Below, piece by piece: positions 1 through 8,763 of a DNA stretch of 64,000 nucleotides. Position numbers and translations under genes: made by a program. Origin of the DNA: Treponema sp. (GTDB lineage: Bacteria > Spirochaetota > Spirochaetia > Treponematales > Treponemataceae); assembly GCA_024402695.1 (NCBI GenBank), contig JAKSTG010000005.1, positions 46,412-110,411 of the forward strand, written 5' to 3'. How positions within the stretch are numbered: position 1 is the first letter of the stretch; the number at the start of each line of letters is the position of its first letter. A model generated the notes under the pieces. The model searched no databases, had not been told where the DNA came from, and worked only from the letters and a program-made list of their open reading frames with translations.

Positions 1-1
1 A

Positions 2-580
2 AAAAAATCTGATGCAAAAAAGATTTCTTTTATGGGTTTAGGAAATACTGCAAGAGCAACTCTTTTGAGTCTGCTTTCTATTGTAAAAGACAAAGAACTT
101 GAAGTAGGACTTCTTGAATATAAAGACCAGCATACCGATTTTATGAACCGTTTTTCGGACTATAAGAATATCAAATTTTCTACCTATAAAAATATAGATC
201 AAATGATTGGTGATTCTGATGTAGTTGTTTCCTGTGTTACAGCTGCTAATTCCTGCTTTGCAGAACCAGAAATCTTTAAAAAAGGTGTTCTTGTTGTTCC
301 TGTTCATACAAAAGGCTTCCAGAACTGCGATTTAGTTTTTGATAAGATTTTCTGTGATGATATTGGCCACATTACAGGCTTTAAATATTTTAAGGAATAT
401 AAATCGGTTACAGAAATGACAGATGTACTGAACATGCAGAAAGCAGGCCGCGAAAACGATGACCAGAGAATTTTGGCATATAATATAGGAATCTCTATCC
501 AGGATGTTTATTTTGCATCTAAGATTTATGAGCTTATTGGAGAAAGAAATAAAACCGAAAGCAAAAAGTTTTGGGTGTAA
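2..580 (+). CDS. Ornithine cyclodeaminase/mu-crystallin family protein (5' end outside window)
   Basis: The reading frame is open to the left edge, so the gene starts upstream and only its C-terminal ~193 residues are visible. They contain a Rossmann nucleotide-binding motif (FMGLGNTAR), then the stretch DVVVSCVTAANSCFAEPEIFKKG, whose layout matches the NAD-binding domain of the ornithine cyclodeaminase/mu-crystallin family, where the enzyme checks an amino or imino acid substrate. The N-terminal substrate domain is missing from view, so the substrate cannot be judged. A degraded second copy of the last 53 codons lies at 1513-1671, beyond the VapBC module, so two related genes once stood here. 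Family assignment is fairly sure; function is not. Confidence 0.6.
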   Translation, partial: KKSDAKKISFMGLGNTARATLLSLLSIVKDKELEVGLLEYKDQHTDFMNRFSDYKNIKFSTYKNIDQMIGDSDVVVSCVTAANSCFAEPEIFKKGVLVVPVHTKGFQNCDLVFDKIFCDDIGHITGFKYFKEYKSVTEMTDVLNMQKAGRENDDQRILAYNIGISIQDVYFASKIYELIGERNKTESKKFWV

Positions 581-600
581 ATTACAGCTAATTTCTTTCC

Positions 601-1032
601 TTATTCAAACCAGTTTTCAAGTTTTAGGTCAAAAGCCTGGCAAAGTGGTGAAAAATGCTTTAGATTTCGGGTAACTAACGTAAGGTTTTCGGCTATGGCT
701 GATGCGGCAATCTGGGTGTCTCCGTAAGGAAGAATGATTCCTTCTGATTCCATAAATGCCCTGAGTTTTGCATGGATTCTTGCTGCATTTTCATCATAAG
801 TTATTATTGGGAAGTTATTATAAACGTCTTCATTAATAAATTTTAAGAGTTCATTTTGTCTATAGCTTTCTGGTAGGCGTTCAACACCATAGAGCATTTC
901 ATGAAAAGTGAAAATGCTCATACCACAGTCTGTACTGTGTTCAATAAGTTTTTCGAGTATTTTTATTTCAGGCTTCTTTTTTATAACTTCGCTAATGATA
1001 TTTGAATCCAGAAGGTAATGTATTTCAGTCAT
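601..1032 (-). CDS. vapC: VapC-type PIN-domain toxin
   Basis: A 143-residue PIN-domain protein, the normal size for VapC ribonucleases that cut tRNA or rRNA when released from their antitoxin. Visible acidic residues include Asp in LLDSN (residues 7-11), Glu in FHEMLYG and Asp in YGDTQIAASA, followed by VTRNLKHF, which is the usual order of the PIN metal site. I place the start at the ATG at 1032 (MTEIHYLLDSN) rather than an upstream in-frame ATG at 1065, because this gives the usual short (8-base) overlap with the antitoxin gene and starts just before the first beta strand. Cotranscribed with the antitoxin upstream. The module sits between an intact and a broken cyclodeaminase-like gene. Confidence 0.85.
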   Translation of the reverse strand: MTEIHYLLDSNIISEVIKKKPEIKILEKLIEHSTDCGMSIFTFHEMLYGVERLPESYRQNELLKFINEDVYNNFPIITYDENAARIHAKLRAFMESEGIILPYGDTQIAASAIAENLTLVTRNLKHFSPLCQAFDLKLENWFE

Positions 1033-1363
1033 TTGCGTCTTCCGAAAATTCAGAGAAAATTTCATTCTCGGCTAATGATGAAATTGTTTCAGAGTTTTTT
1101 GCTTCAGAAAAGATTTTTTCGATTTCCTGATCAGAGTAAAAGTCTTGATTTCTGTTTCTGAAATCTTGTGCAAGTTCAATAAAACTTTTCTTTTTGTTCT
1201 GACTGTGTATTTGATCAAGAAGTGCATCATATTCTTTTGCAGAAATTAAAACAGCTACATTTTTATTATGCCGGCTTAAATAAATAGCACCGTTTTTTTC
1301 TACCTGGTGAATAAAGAAGGGAAGTTTATTTTTGGCTTCAAAAATTGGAATTGCAGATGACAT
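1025..1363 (-). CDS. vapB: Phd/YefM-family antitoxin
   Basis: 112 residues. The N-terminal half (MSSAIPIFEAKNKLPFFIHQVEKNGAIYLSRHNKNVAVLI, given in full only to residue 40) has the Phd/YefM fold pattern: a short DNA-binding N-terminus, then 'x-x-Y-L-S-R-H-N-K-N-V-A-V-L-I-S'. The C-terminal half is charged and probably disordered until it wraps the toxin. A strong ribosome site (AAGGAGG) lies 8 bases before the ATG. It overlaps vapC by 8 bases. A palindrome across its -35 box (1400-1429) is the expected autoregulatory operator. The antitoxin/toxin pairing (Phd with PIN) is common. Confidence 0.85.
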   Translation of the reverse strand: MSSAIPIFEAKNKLPFFIHQVEKNGAIYLSRHNKNVAVLISAKEYDALLDQIHSQNKKKSFIELAQDFRNRNQDFYSDQEIEKIFSEAKNSETISSLAENEIFSEFSEDAND

Positions 1364-1385
1364 ACGGTACCTCCTTGATGAGTTT

Positions 1386-1429
1386 ATTGTAATAGAATTC
1401 TAGCTATATTGTCAAAATAATATGGCTAG
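1386..1429 (-). promoter_or_regulatory. vapBC promoter with overlapping palindromic operator
   Basis: On the minus strand a perfect TTGACA (1410-1415) is followed after 18 bases by TACAAT (1386-1391). The -35 box is embedded in an inverted repeat with 11-base arms, CTAGCTATATT (1400-1410) and AATATGGCTAG (1419-1429), one mismatch, 8-base spacer. Binding there would block RNA polymerase, the standard autorepression layout of antitoxins. Confidence 0.75.
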
Positions 1430-1512
1430 AAATCTTTTTGTGTCTACATGTGAACAATATTGAAGAAATCATTGAATCGTGAGATTTCTTATTATGCACA
1501 TTTTTTGTATAG

Positions 1513-1671
1513 GAAAAGCCTGGTCGGGAGAATGACAGCCATTTGATCCTGGCTTATAATATTGGCATCTCTTTACAGGATGTTTTCTTTGCTTCAAAGA
1601 TTTATGAGCTTATTGGAGAAAGAAACAGGGGTGAAAACAGTAAGTTCTGGGTGTATTACGCACATATTTAA
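1513..1671 (+). pseudogene. 3' remnant of a second cyclodeaminase-like gene
   Basis: A 53-codon open stretch without a start encodes EKPGREND...LAYNIGISLQDVFFASKIYELIGERN...SKFWV, closely matching the last ~45 residues of the gene that ends at 580. At DNA level the two copies are clearly similar but diverged, so this is a paralogue rather than a fresh duplication. It ends with TAA at 1669-1671, just before a terminator hairpin. The rest of the gene is gone. Confidence 0.8.
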
Positions 1672-1932
1672 CAGAACGGGTGTTCTGTGATGAAGCCGGT
1701 TTCCTGGTGGGACCGGCTTTTTCCTTTTAAAAAAGAAAAGCCCGGTCAACTAACAGCTGATCGAGCAAAATAGTTTATTGCGTAAACTAATACAAAATTA
1801 GTATTCATTTTTCGTTTTGTCAACTAGAAAATAAACTAAGGTTTGAACTGAAAAATATTTTATGAAAAGTATAATTCGCTAACTACTTTAAAATAACAAT
1901 TAAAAAACGATATAATTAAAAAAGGTGTATTT
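1672..1932. other. Non-coding stretch with terminator and small inverted repeats
   Basis: No gene seen. It holds a terminator hairpin (1693-1723), a perfect inverted repeat TAGTTTA/TAAACTA (1771-1777 and 1783-1789), and a smaller one AATAC/GTATT (1789-1805). These lie between the cyclodeaminase remnant and the ugd remnant and may be promoter-proximal structure or scars of lost DNA. Confidence 0.5.
1693..1723 (+). terminator. Rho-independent terminator
   Basis: Perfect 8-bp stem AAGCCGGT/ACCGGCTT with an 11-base loop, followed by a T-rich run. It would have ended the lost cyclodeaminase-like gene whose 3' remnant finishes 22 bases earlier. Confidence 0.75.
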
Positions 1933-2248
1933 ATGAAAGTCGAAAAGATTGCAGTAGCCGGAACAGGTAACTGTTGGTTTATATCGACTTACAATGAAAA
2001 GTAATTCTGCTTACTTCCGTCAAAGTTCTATTCAAGGTGTAATGAAAAGAATAAAGGCAAAAGGAGCAAATGTAATAATTTACGAACCTACACTTAAAGA
2101 TGGTGAAACATTCTTTGATAGTTTAGTTGTTAATGATTTTAATAACTTTAAGAAGATAGCGGATTCTATTATTGCCAATAGATATGATTCTTGCTTGGAC
2201 GATGTAGAAGACAAGGTGTATACAAGAGATTTATTTAGAAGAGATTGA
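1933..2248 (+). pseudogene. ugd: UDP-glucose 6-dehydrogenase, internal deletion
   Basis: The ATG at 1933 opens [13 protein letters not shown], the Rossmann N-terminus of UDP-glucose/GDP-mannose dehydrogenases. After ~13 codons the sequence jumps, in a different frame, to [19 protein letters not shown]...[15 protein letters not shown]...[12 protein letters not shown], the well-known C-terminal domain of UDP-glucose 6-dehydrogenase, ending at 2248. About 290 central residues are missing and the frames do not match, so no enzyme can be made. UDP-glucuronate synthesis is a typical capsule-locus function, so this is probably what is left of an older glycan locus at the same site. Confidence 0.85.
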
Positions 2249-2304
2249 CGTAGAAAGATTTTTAGATTTTTCTATGTATTCTTGTTCATAAGAAGAGGTA
2301 TCAA

Positions 2305-4044
2305 ATGATTTATGCAGCAATTTTAGCTGGTGGTGTTGGAAAAAGAATTGAACGAACTTCAATCCCAAAGCAGTTTATTAGTATTGATGGGACTCCCATT
2401 ATTGTAAGAACTCTTAGAACTTTTTTGACTGTTTCTGAATTTAAATATCTTTATGTTGCGGTACATAAGGATTGGATAAAATATGCTGAAGACTTATTTA
2501 ATGAAAATTTTTCAGAAGCGGAAATAAATAGAATTAGAATTATATCAGGGGGAAAGGAAAGAATTGATTCTTTTATAAATGTTGTTACTGACATTTCTTC
2601 TAGAGAGGAAATGTCAGATGATGACATTTTAATTTGCCATGATTCTGTTCGTCCTTTTGTTCGTCGTCAAATGATTGATGATTGTATCGCAGAAACAAAA
2701 AAATATGGTTTGGCACAAACATCTATTCCTGCCACCGATACTATTTTTTCATCACAAGAATCTGAATTTATTACAGGAACATTGAATAGAAATGAATTAT
2801 TTAATGGTCAGACTCCTACAGGTTTTAATTTAAAACTTCTTAAAGCAACTTGTGAGTCCCTTTCTGAAGAGGAAAAAGCAAGTGTCACTGGTACAACACA
2901 ACTTTTCCTTAAATTAGGACATAAGCTAAAAATAGTAAAAGGTCATACAAGTAATTTTAAAATCACGACTGATAATGACTTAGATGTAGCGGAAAGAATG
3001 CTTAAAACTGTGAAACGTAACAGAAATATCGAATTACTAGATTGTACATTACGCGATGGTGGTATTGTAGTTGGCTTTGATTTTGGAAACAATAGAATGC
3101 AACAGATTAAAGAGTGTCTAGAGAATTCTGGTGTTGAATATATTGAGTGTGGTTATATAGATGAAAAAAAAGGTTCTGAAAAAGATAGAACGTGTTTTAT
3201 AGATGAAAAAGTGATTGAAAAGAATTTTCTTTATTCTGGTAAGAAATCAGGTGTTACATATGTAGCAATGATTGATTATGGCACTTTTGATTTTAATAAA
3301 CTTGGATGCCGCACATCTGCTGGTATTGATGGAATAAGATTGGCTTTTCATAAAGAACGTTGGGAAGATGCTATAAAAGCTGGTAAGATTATCATTTCAA
3401 AAGGCTATGATTTGTTTATTCAACCAATGGTTTCTATGCGTTATTCAGATAAGGAGTATAGAGATCTTATTAATATATGCAATAAAGAACTACCTGAAGC
3501 AAAAGGTTTTTATGTTGTAGATAGTTTTGGTCAGATGGATAATATGGCTGTTCTTCACAAATTACAAATTGCAGACCTTTATGTTTCTTCATCAATGAAG
3601 ATCGGTTTTCATGCACATAATAATCGACAAATGGCTTTCTCAAATGCATGTGCATTTGCAAACTATCCTGCAAAACATTCTTTGATGTTGGATTCAAGTA
3701 TTATGGGAATGGGTAAAGGAGCTGGTAATTTGTGCTCTGAATTAATGGCTCCAGTTTTGATTGAAGATGGTAAAAAATATAATACACTTCCTTTTTATGA
3801 ACAGATTTCAGATTATTTCTCTGAACAATTGAAGATTACGCCATGGGGATATAGTTTGGACTATTATTTGTCATCACTTTATAGTTGTACACCAAGTTAT
3901 ATTAATATTTTCAAAAAAGATGAAAGAGTTAACACAGAACATTTGATTAATTTGGTAAAGAATATTCCTGCTGAAAAGAAAGCTGCTTGTGATAGGGACT
4001 TTGCTGCAAAATACTTGAAAGAATATTTTGATGGAGTGAAATGA
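2305..4044 (+). CDS. Cytidylyltransferase (IspD/TarI-like) fused to DRE-TIM aldolase domain
   Basis: Two catalytic domains in one 579-residue chain. Residues 1-235 are an IspD/TarI-type cytidylyltransferase: AAILAGGVGKR at 4-14, PKQF at 21-24, HDSVRPF at 112-118; such enzymes load a phosphorylated alcohol with CMP from CTP. Residues ~240-579 are a DRE-TIM metallolyase/aldolase domain of the 4-hydroxy-2-oxovalerate aldolase/HMG-CoA-lyase type: DCTLRDGG at 246-253 and the metal ligands in FHAHNN (His436, His438). It overlaps the following dehydrogenase gene by 4 bases. With the CDP-alditol-type transferase at 7484 it suggests that this locus makes its own CDP-activated, pyruvate-derived building block; the exact compound is unknown. 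A related stand-alone aldolase is at 51005-51985. Confidence 0.8.
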   Translation: MIYAAILAGGVGKRIERTSIPKQFISIDGTPIIVRTLRTFLTVSEFKYLYVAVHKDWIKYAEDLFNENFSEAEINRIRIISGGKERIDSFINVVTDISSREEMSDDDILICHDSVRPFVRRQMIDDCIAETKKYGLAQTSIPATDTIFSSQESEFITGTLNRNELFNGQTPTGFNLKLLKATCESLSEEEKASVTGTTQLFLKLGHKLKIVKGHTSNFKITTDNDLDVAERMLKTVKRNRNIELLDCTLRDGGIVVGFDFGNNRMQQIKECLENSGVEYIECGYIDEKKGSEKDRTCFIDEKVIEKNFLYSGKKSGVTYVAMIDYGTFDFNKLGCRTSAGIDGIRLAFHKERWEDAIKAGKIIISKGYDLFIQPMVSMRYSDKEYRDLINICNKELPEAKGFYVVDSFGQMDNMAVLHKLQIADLYVSSSMKIGFHAHNNRQMAFSNACAFANYPAKHSLMLDSSIMGMGKGAGNLCSELMAPVLIEDGKKYNTLPFYEQISDYFSEQLKITPWGYSLDYYLSSLYSCTPSYINIFKKDERVNTEHLINLVKNIPAEKKAACDRDFAAKYLKEYFDGVK

Positions 4045-4967
4045 TGAAAGCTTTTTGCGTATTTGATGATTTTCCTAAAAATGATATAGATTTGATTCGT
4101 GAAAAAGGCATAGAACTTGATGTTTTACCTAAAGGACAAGAAAGACCTGCTGGTAAAGAATTGGAAAGCTTATTGAATCAATATGACGTATTGATTATTG
4201 GTACAGGACAAAAACTTGAAATTTCATTTTTTGACAATGTAACCTCAAAAAAAATTATTGTTACAGCTTCAACTGGAACTGATCATATAAAAGTCCCCGA
4301 AAATAAAAAGGAATTAGTTACAATTATTAATTCTCCTACCGCCATAGCGGCTACTGTTGCTGAACATGTTTTTGCTTTTATTTTTGCACAAGAAAAACTT
4401 TTGTTTTCAGGTCGTGATGTTGCTTATAAAGGAGAACACAAAAAATCCATCGGAAAGACTCCACAGGATATTTCTGGTAAGACTTTAGGTATTATTGGAT
4501 TTGGACATGTTGGACAGGCTGTTACGAGATTTGCAAACGTATTTAATATGAGTATTTTAGCAAATACAGCAACACCCAAAAAATATAAAAATTATAAAGA
4601 TGTTAAATTTGTTTCTCTTGATACAGTTCTAATGGAAGCAGATATAATAGTTATGGCAGTTCCATTAACTGAAACAACCAAAAATTTAATTTCAAAAGAC
4701 AAAATTGATTTGATGAAGTCAAATGGTATGTTTATTTCTGTTTCTCGGCCGGAATCCTGTGATAATGATGCTTTGTTAGCAAAAGCAGAAGATAATGCGA
4801 ATTTCCGAGTTTGTTTGGATTATGATGCTGATAAAGTTCAAGGGAAATGGAACAAGAACAGTTATAACATATTAGTAACGCCTCATATTGCCGGTGGAAC
4901 TGTACAATCAAGAATCCGTCTTTTTGATGAAGCTTCTAAAAGATTTTTGGAGTTGTTAAATGATTAA
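4041..4967 (+). CDS. D-isomer-specific 2-hydroxyacid dehydrogenase
   Basis: 308 residues with the phosphoglycerate-dehydrogenase-type fold. The NAD-binding motif GIIGFGHVGQ lies near residue 150, the catalytic Arg is Arg236 (in SVSRPES), and the catalytic His is His282 (TPHIAGGT). The usual catalytic Glu, expected near residue 263, falls in LDYDADKVQG, where I see only Asp or Lys; activity may differ from the family norm, or alignment may be off by a few residues. Overlaps both neighbours (4 bases upstream, 8 bases downstream), so translation is probably coupled to the fusion enzyme. Probably reduces or oxidises the 2-oxo/2-hydroxy acid handled by the aldolase domain. Confidence 0.8.
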   Translation: MMKAFCVFDDFPKNDIDLIREKGIELDVLPKGQERPAGKELESLLNQYDVLIIGTGQKLEISFFDNVTSKKIIVTASTGTDHIKVPENKKELVTIINSPTAIAATVAEHVFAFIFAQEKLLFSGRDVAYKGEHKKSIGKTPQDISGKTLGIIGFGHVGQAVTRFANVFNMSILANTATPKKYKNYKDVKFVSLDTVLMEADIIVMAVPLTETTKNLISKDKIDLMKSNGMFISVSRPESCDNDALLAKAEDNANFRVCLDYDADKVQGKWNKNSYNILVTPHIAGGTVQSRIRLFDEASKRFLELLND

Positions 4968-5970
4968 TAATATACAGACTAATAGGGGGGGGCGAAATGG
5001 AGGCATTGAATTGTTGAGAATTCTATGCATGTTTGGTTTCGTTTGCTTACATGTTATAGGATATTCCTCAATTGCTCCATTTGGAAATCAAAATCCGCAA
5101 AGTTGGTTTTTGCTTCACTTGCGATATTTATTGAATGTTGGAGTTGATGTTTTTGCTTTTATAAGTGGTTATTATGGAATACGTTTTTCTATTCGTAAAT
5201 TCTTGAATCTGCTATATATCGGAATATTTTCTTCAGTTATAGTTTTTTTTGCCGAAATATATTTTTTTGATGTGGACCTTAGAATTATTAACTTGGTTCA
5301 AATCTTCCTTAACAATTGGTATTTTAGAGAGTATTTGATTTTATTTTTATTGTCTCCATTTATTAATATATATTTAGAACAAACAAAGAAAGAAAATTTA
5401 GAAAAGATGATATTACCTCTTGTATTCATATTTATTTGGAATTTTCTTGCAACACAATTGCCTTCTTCTTTTGGACAGACAGATTCTTTAGGAAATCATT
5501 CTGCAATGTTATTAATAACGATTTATATACTGGGACGGATTTTAAATAAAACTGGATGTCTTGAGAAAATAAATACAGGGGTTTTAGTTGTTACGTTGAT
5601 GATTTGTTTCCCAGTTTTATTTTATGTTAGCCGATTGAAAGATTTTTCATCTCCATTTTGTATTTTAGCTGCTATCAGCCTTTTTGAACTCTTTAGGCGA
5701 TTGCCAGTTAATGCTCGGGTGACTAATGTTGCTTGTTTTTTATCACCTTCTATGTTAGGGATTCTTATTTTACATAATGCAGGATCTAATCAGATATCAG
5801 GTGGTCTTGTTCATAGATATTTTGATACTTATGAATGTAATTTATCAGGATTGGCTTTTTTGAAATATGCGATAAATATTTTTTTTATTGCATTATTTAT
5901 TGATTTTGTAAGAAGATTAACAGTTTTTCTAATTGTTAGAATTATAAGAATACGAAAAAAAGATAATTAA
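4960..5970 (+). CDS. Membrane O-acyltransferase (acyltransferase family 3), phase-variable candidate
   Basis: 336 residues, about ten membrane segments, starting ...GGIELLRILCMFGFVCLHVIGYS, the N-terminus typical of acyltransferase family 3 (OafA/WecH type) with the conserved His in the first helix. Such proteins O-acetylate lipid-linked or polymerised sugars. The start overlaps the dehydrogenase gene by 8 bases. Codons 9-11 are made by an eight-G tract (4985-4992). With 8 Gs the frame is open. I checked 7 and 9 Gs: both reach TGA within about 10 codons, so a one-base slip would switch the gene off. G8 is striking in DNA this AT-rich. Confidence 0.85.
   Translation: MINNIQTNRGGRNGGIELLRILCMFGFVCLHVIGYSSIAPFGNQNPQSWFLLHLRYLLNVGVDVFAFISGYYGIRFSIRKFLNLLYIGIFSSVIVFFAEIYFFDVDLRIINLVQIFLNNWYFREYLILFLLSPFINIYLEQTKKENLEKMILPLVFIFIWNFLATQLPSSFGQTDSLGNHSAMLLITIYILGRILNKTGCLEKINTGVLVVTLMICFPVLFYVSRLKDFSSPFCILAAISLFELFRRLPVNARVTNVACFLSPSMLGILILHNAGSNQISGGLVHRYFDTYECNLSGLAFLKYAINIFFIALFIDFVRRLTVFLIVRIIRIRKKDN
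4985..4992 (+). repeat. Poly-G tract (G8) in codons 9-11 of acyltransferase gene
   Basis: Eight consecutive G at 4985-4992, 25 bases after the start codon. Mononucleotide tracts of this length near the 5' end of a gene are the classic site of slipped-strand phase variation. The current length is in frame (ON). Confidence 0.85.
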
Positions 5971-6023
5971 AAAGTATGTAGATAAAAGTTTGGTATTACA
6001 CATAAAGGAATTCGAATATTTAA

Positions 6024-7481
6024 ATGTCAGAAAATCTTAAAACAAAAACATTATCAAATTTGGCATGGAGATTTGCAGAACGAGTCGGAGCTCAAGGAGT
6101 GAAATTTTTAGTTTCATTAGTTCTGGCACGACTCCTTATGCCTTCTGATTATGGAAAAATAGCGTTAATAACAGTTTTTATTACTATACTAAATGTTTTT
6201 GTTGATTCAGGCTTAGGAAATGCTCTTATTCAAAAGAAAGATGCTGACGATTTGGATTTCTCAACTGTATTTATTTTTAATTTTCTATTATGTATTTTCT
6301 TATATTTAGGAATGTTTTTTGTTGCTCCGATAATAGCCAAATTTTATAATGATGAGACATTAACACCTGTTGTTAGAGTACTTAGTCTTACGATTGTTAT
6401 CTCGGGGTTAAAAAATGTACAACAAGCATATGTCTCAAAAAAACTTATATTTAAAAAGTTTTTCTTTGCAACACTTATAGGAACATTAGGGGCTGCCGTA
6501 TTAGGTATTTGGATGGCGTATAAGGGGCTTGGTGTTTGGGCATTAGTAGGACAACAGTTATTTAATATAACAGTTGATACTGTGGTTTTGTGGATAATAG
6601 TAAAGTGGAGACCCAAATTTCAATTTTCTCTTATAAGATTAAAAAGCTTGTTTTCTTATGGAATTAAACTTTTATTTGCTTCATTGGTTGATACAGTTTA
6701 TAAAGATATAAGACAATTAATTATAGGAAAAGTTTATTCTCCAGTAGATCTCGCATATTACAATAAGGGATTAGAGTTTCCAAAATTTGTATCTTCAAAT
6801 ATTAATAATTCAATTGATAGTGTTCTATTTCCAGTTCTTTCAACCGAACAGCAGGATATAGTAAAAGTGAAAGCAATGGTTCGTAGAGCTATGACAATAA
6901 GTAGTTTTCTAATGTGGCCATTTATGTTTGGATTGGCTGCAACAGGAAAAACCTTGGTTCCTTTACTTCTTACTGAAAAATGGAATGATTCAGTTATATT
7001 TTTATATTTTTTCTGTTTTACAGAAGGGTTTTTACCGATTACTACAGCAAATCTAAATGCAATAAAGGCTTTAGGTCGGAGTGATTATATCCTAAAGACT
7101 GAAATTATAAAAAAATCAATTGGACTACTTTTGATTTTTATTGCAATCCCTTTTGGTGTTTATGCCATTGCAGCAAGTTCTGTGGTTTATACTTTGATTG
7201 CAGTGTATATAAATGCATTTCCGAACAAAAAATTGTTAGGGTATTCAATATTTGAAATGTTAAGAGATGTTTTTCCAAGTTTTGGCATGTCATTATTAAT
7301 GTTTATTCCTGTATATTTTATGAACTTTATAGAATTACCAGCTGTAATCATTTTACTTCTTCAAATTATCGTTGGAATTTTGGTTTATTATCTTTTATCA
7401 AAAGTATTTAAAAATGAGAGTTTGAGTTATTTAGTGTCTGTTATGAAGGGTTTTATTAACAAGAGAAAAGAAAAGGAATAA
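6024..7481 (+). CDS. wzx: Polysaccharide flippase, Wzx/MOP family
   Basis: 485 residues, hydrophobic throughout, with the N-terminus of MATE/MOP polysaccharide exporters (LSNLAWRFAERVGAQGVKFLVSLVLARLLMPSDYGKIA) close to the WzxC (colanic acid exporter) branch. It should flip undecaprenyl-linked repeat units across the inner membrane. A weak ribosome site (AAAGGA) lies about 13 bases upstream. Its presence with a Wzy-like protein points to a Wzx/Wzy-dependent pathway. WzxC-like flippases often accept decorated oligosaccharides, which fits the acyltransferases in this locus. Confidence 0.85.
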   Translation: MSENLKTKTLSNLAWRFAERVGAQGVKFLVSLVLARLLMPSDYGKIALITVFITILNVFVDSGLGNALIQKKDADDLDFSTVFIFNFLLCIFLYLGMFFVAPIIAKFYNDETLTPVVRVLSLTIVISGLKNVQQAYVSKKLIFKKFFFATLIGTLGAAVLGIWMAYKGLGVWALVGQQLFNITVDTVVLWIIVKWRPKFQFSLIRLKSLFSYGIKLLFASLVDTVYKDIRQLIIGKVYSPVDLAYYNKGLEFPKFVSSNINNSIDSVLFPVLSTEQQDIVKVKAMVRRAMTISSFLMWPFMFGLAATGKTLVPLLLTEKWNDSVIFLYFFCFTEGFLPITTANLNAIKALGRSDYILKTEIIKKSIGLLLIFIAIPFGVYAIAASSVVYTLIAVYINAFPNKKLLGYSIFEMLRDVFPSFGMSLLMFIPVYFMNFIELPAVIILLLQIIVGILVYYLLSKVFKNESLSYLVSVMKGFINKRKEKE

Positions 7482-7483
7482 AT

Positions 7484-8743
7484 ATGGACTTTTTAAATAA
7501 AATTAGAAAAACGAAATTTGCTCACAATTGTGCTGTTTTTGTTCGGCATAGACAAATAAATTATTATAATTCGAGAATTCTTCCATGCTTAATTGATAGT
7601 AAGAAAGGTAAAGAAAGATTAAATGTTGCCTTTATCGTTTATAATGTATCAATGTGGAAGTATAACAGCTTATATGAAGCGATGTTAAAAGATGATAGAT
7701 TTAATCCTTTCATTGTTTTGACTCCAAGTCCAGGAAAAGAAAAAGAAATTCGAGAAAAACATTTGCAAGAAATGAAAAATGAATTTGGTAAATTGAACTA
7801 TAATATTTATCCTAATGTGGTGTGGAATAATTTGAAATTTGATTCTGACTTTGAAGCAGATATTATTTTTTTAGCACAAATGTATGAACCGAATTTTCTT
7901 ACAAAAGAATTAAAAAAATACTTGATTTGTTATTGTCCATATGGCTTTCCTTCTACTTCAAGTTCAAAATGGGCTGTGGATACTTTTTTACATAATATTG
8001 CATGGAAAGAATTTCAGGCAACTCAATTATCAATAGATAATTCTGCAGAAGTTATGTATAACAAAGCTAAGAATCGTGTTCTTACTGGGTATGTTTTTGG
8101 TGATGAATTAAAAAAAAGCATAGATTCCTCAGATGGAATCTGGAAAAATGTTGGCAAAAATCATAAAAAAATTATTTGGGCACCACATTTTTCAATAGAT
8201 CCTGAACATCATTTTCATTTGTCAAACTTTCTAGACGTATATGACTTTATGTTAGAAATTGCTGATAGATTAAAAAATGAAATACAGATTGCCTTTAAGC
8301 CGCATCCTTTTCTTTATCCAACTCTTTGTCAGGAAAAATTCTGGGGTAAAGATAAGACAGATGAGTATTATACTAAATGGAAAAATCTTGAAAATGGTCA
8401 GCTTGAAGATGGTTCATATGCGGAATTGTTTTGTTCGAGCGATGCAATAATCCATGATTGCGGTTCATTTACTATTGAATACTTATTTACAAGAAAACCT
8501 GCAATGTATTTAATTGATAACCCTAATGAGCGAGAGGCTGATTCTTTAGGTCATAAGGCTTTGGATTGTTACTATCACGGAACTTCTAAAGCGGAAATTG
8601 AAAATTTTATTAGAAATGTAGTTATCAATGGAAATGATGAGTTACAAGATAAACGGAATAGTTTTTATAATAAATATTTGAAATCTGAGAATAATACAAC
8701 TGTTGCTGATAATATAATAAAAATTATTAAAGAGTCTTTATAA
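7484..8743 (+). CDS. CDP-glycerol glycerophosphotransferase-like (TagB/TagF family) transferase
   Basis: 419 residues. The C-terminal half carries the family layout: IIWAPHFSID near residue 228, AFKPHPFLYP near 269, and SDAIIHDCGSFTIEYLFTRKPAMYL near 320, where HDCGS stands in for the usual TDYSS. These enzymes move an alditol phosphate from a CDP-linked donor to a polymer or glycan. It starts 2 bases after wzx. This is the natural user of a CDP-activated product from the cytidylyltransferase fusion at 2305. No TarD or LicC-type cytidylyltransferase is seen elsewhere in the window. The acceptor is unknown. Confidence 0.75.
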   Translation: MDFLNKIRKTKFAHNCAVFVRHRQINYYNSRILPCLIDSKKGKERLNVAFIVYNVSMWKYNSLYEAMLKDDRFNPFIVLTPSPGKEKEIREKHLQEMKNEFGKLNYNIYPNVVWNNLKFDSDFEADIIFLAQMYEPNFLTKELKKYLICYCPYGFPSTSSSKWAVDTFLHNIAWKEFQATQLSIDNSAEVMYNKAKNRVLTGYVFGDELKKSIDSSDGIWKNVGKNHKKIIWAPHFSIDPEHHFHLSNFLDVYDFMLEIADRLKNEIQIAFKPHPFLYPTLCQEKFWGKDKTDEYYTKWKNLENGQLEDGSYAELFCSSDAIIHDCGSFTIEYLFTRKPAMYLIDNPNEREADSLGHKALDCYYHGTSKAEIENFIRNVVINGNDELQDKRNSFYNKYLKSENNTTVADNIIKIIKESL

Positions 8744-8763
8744 TAGTTGTTGGAGAAACGAGA

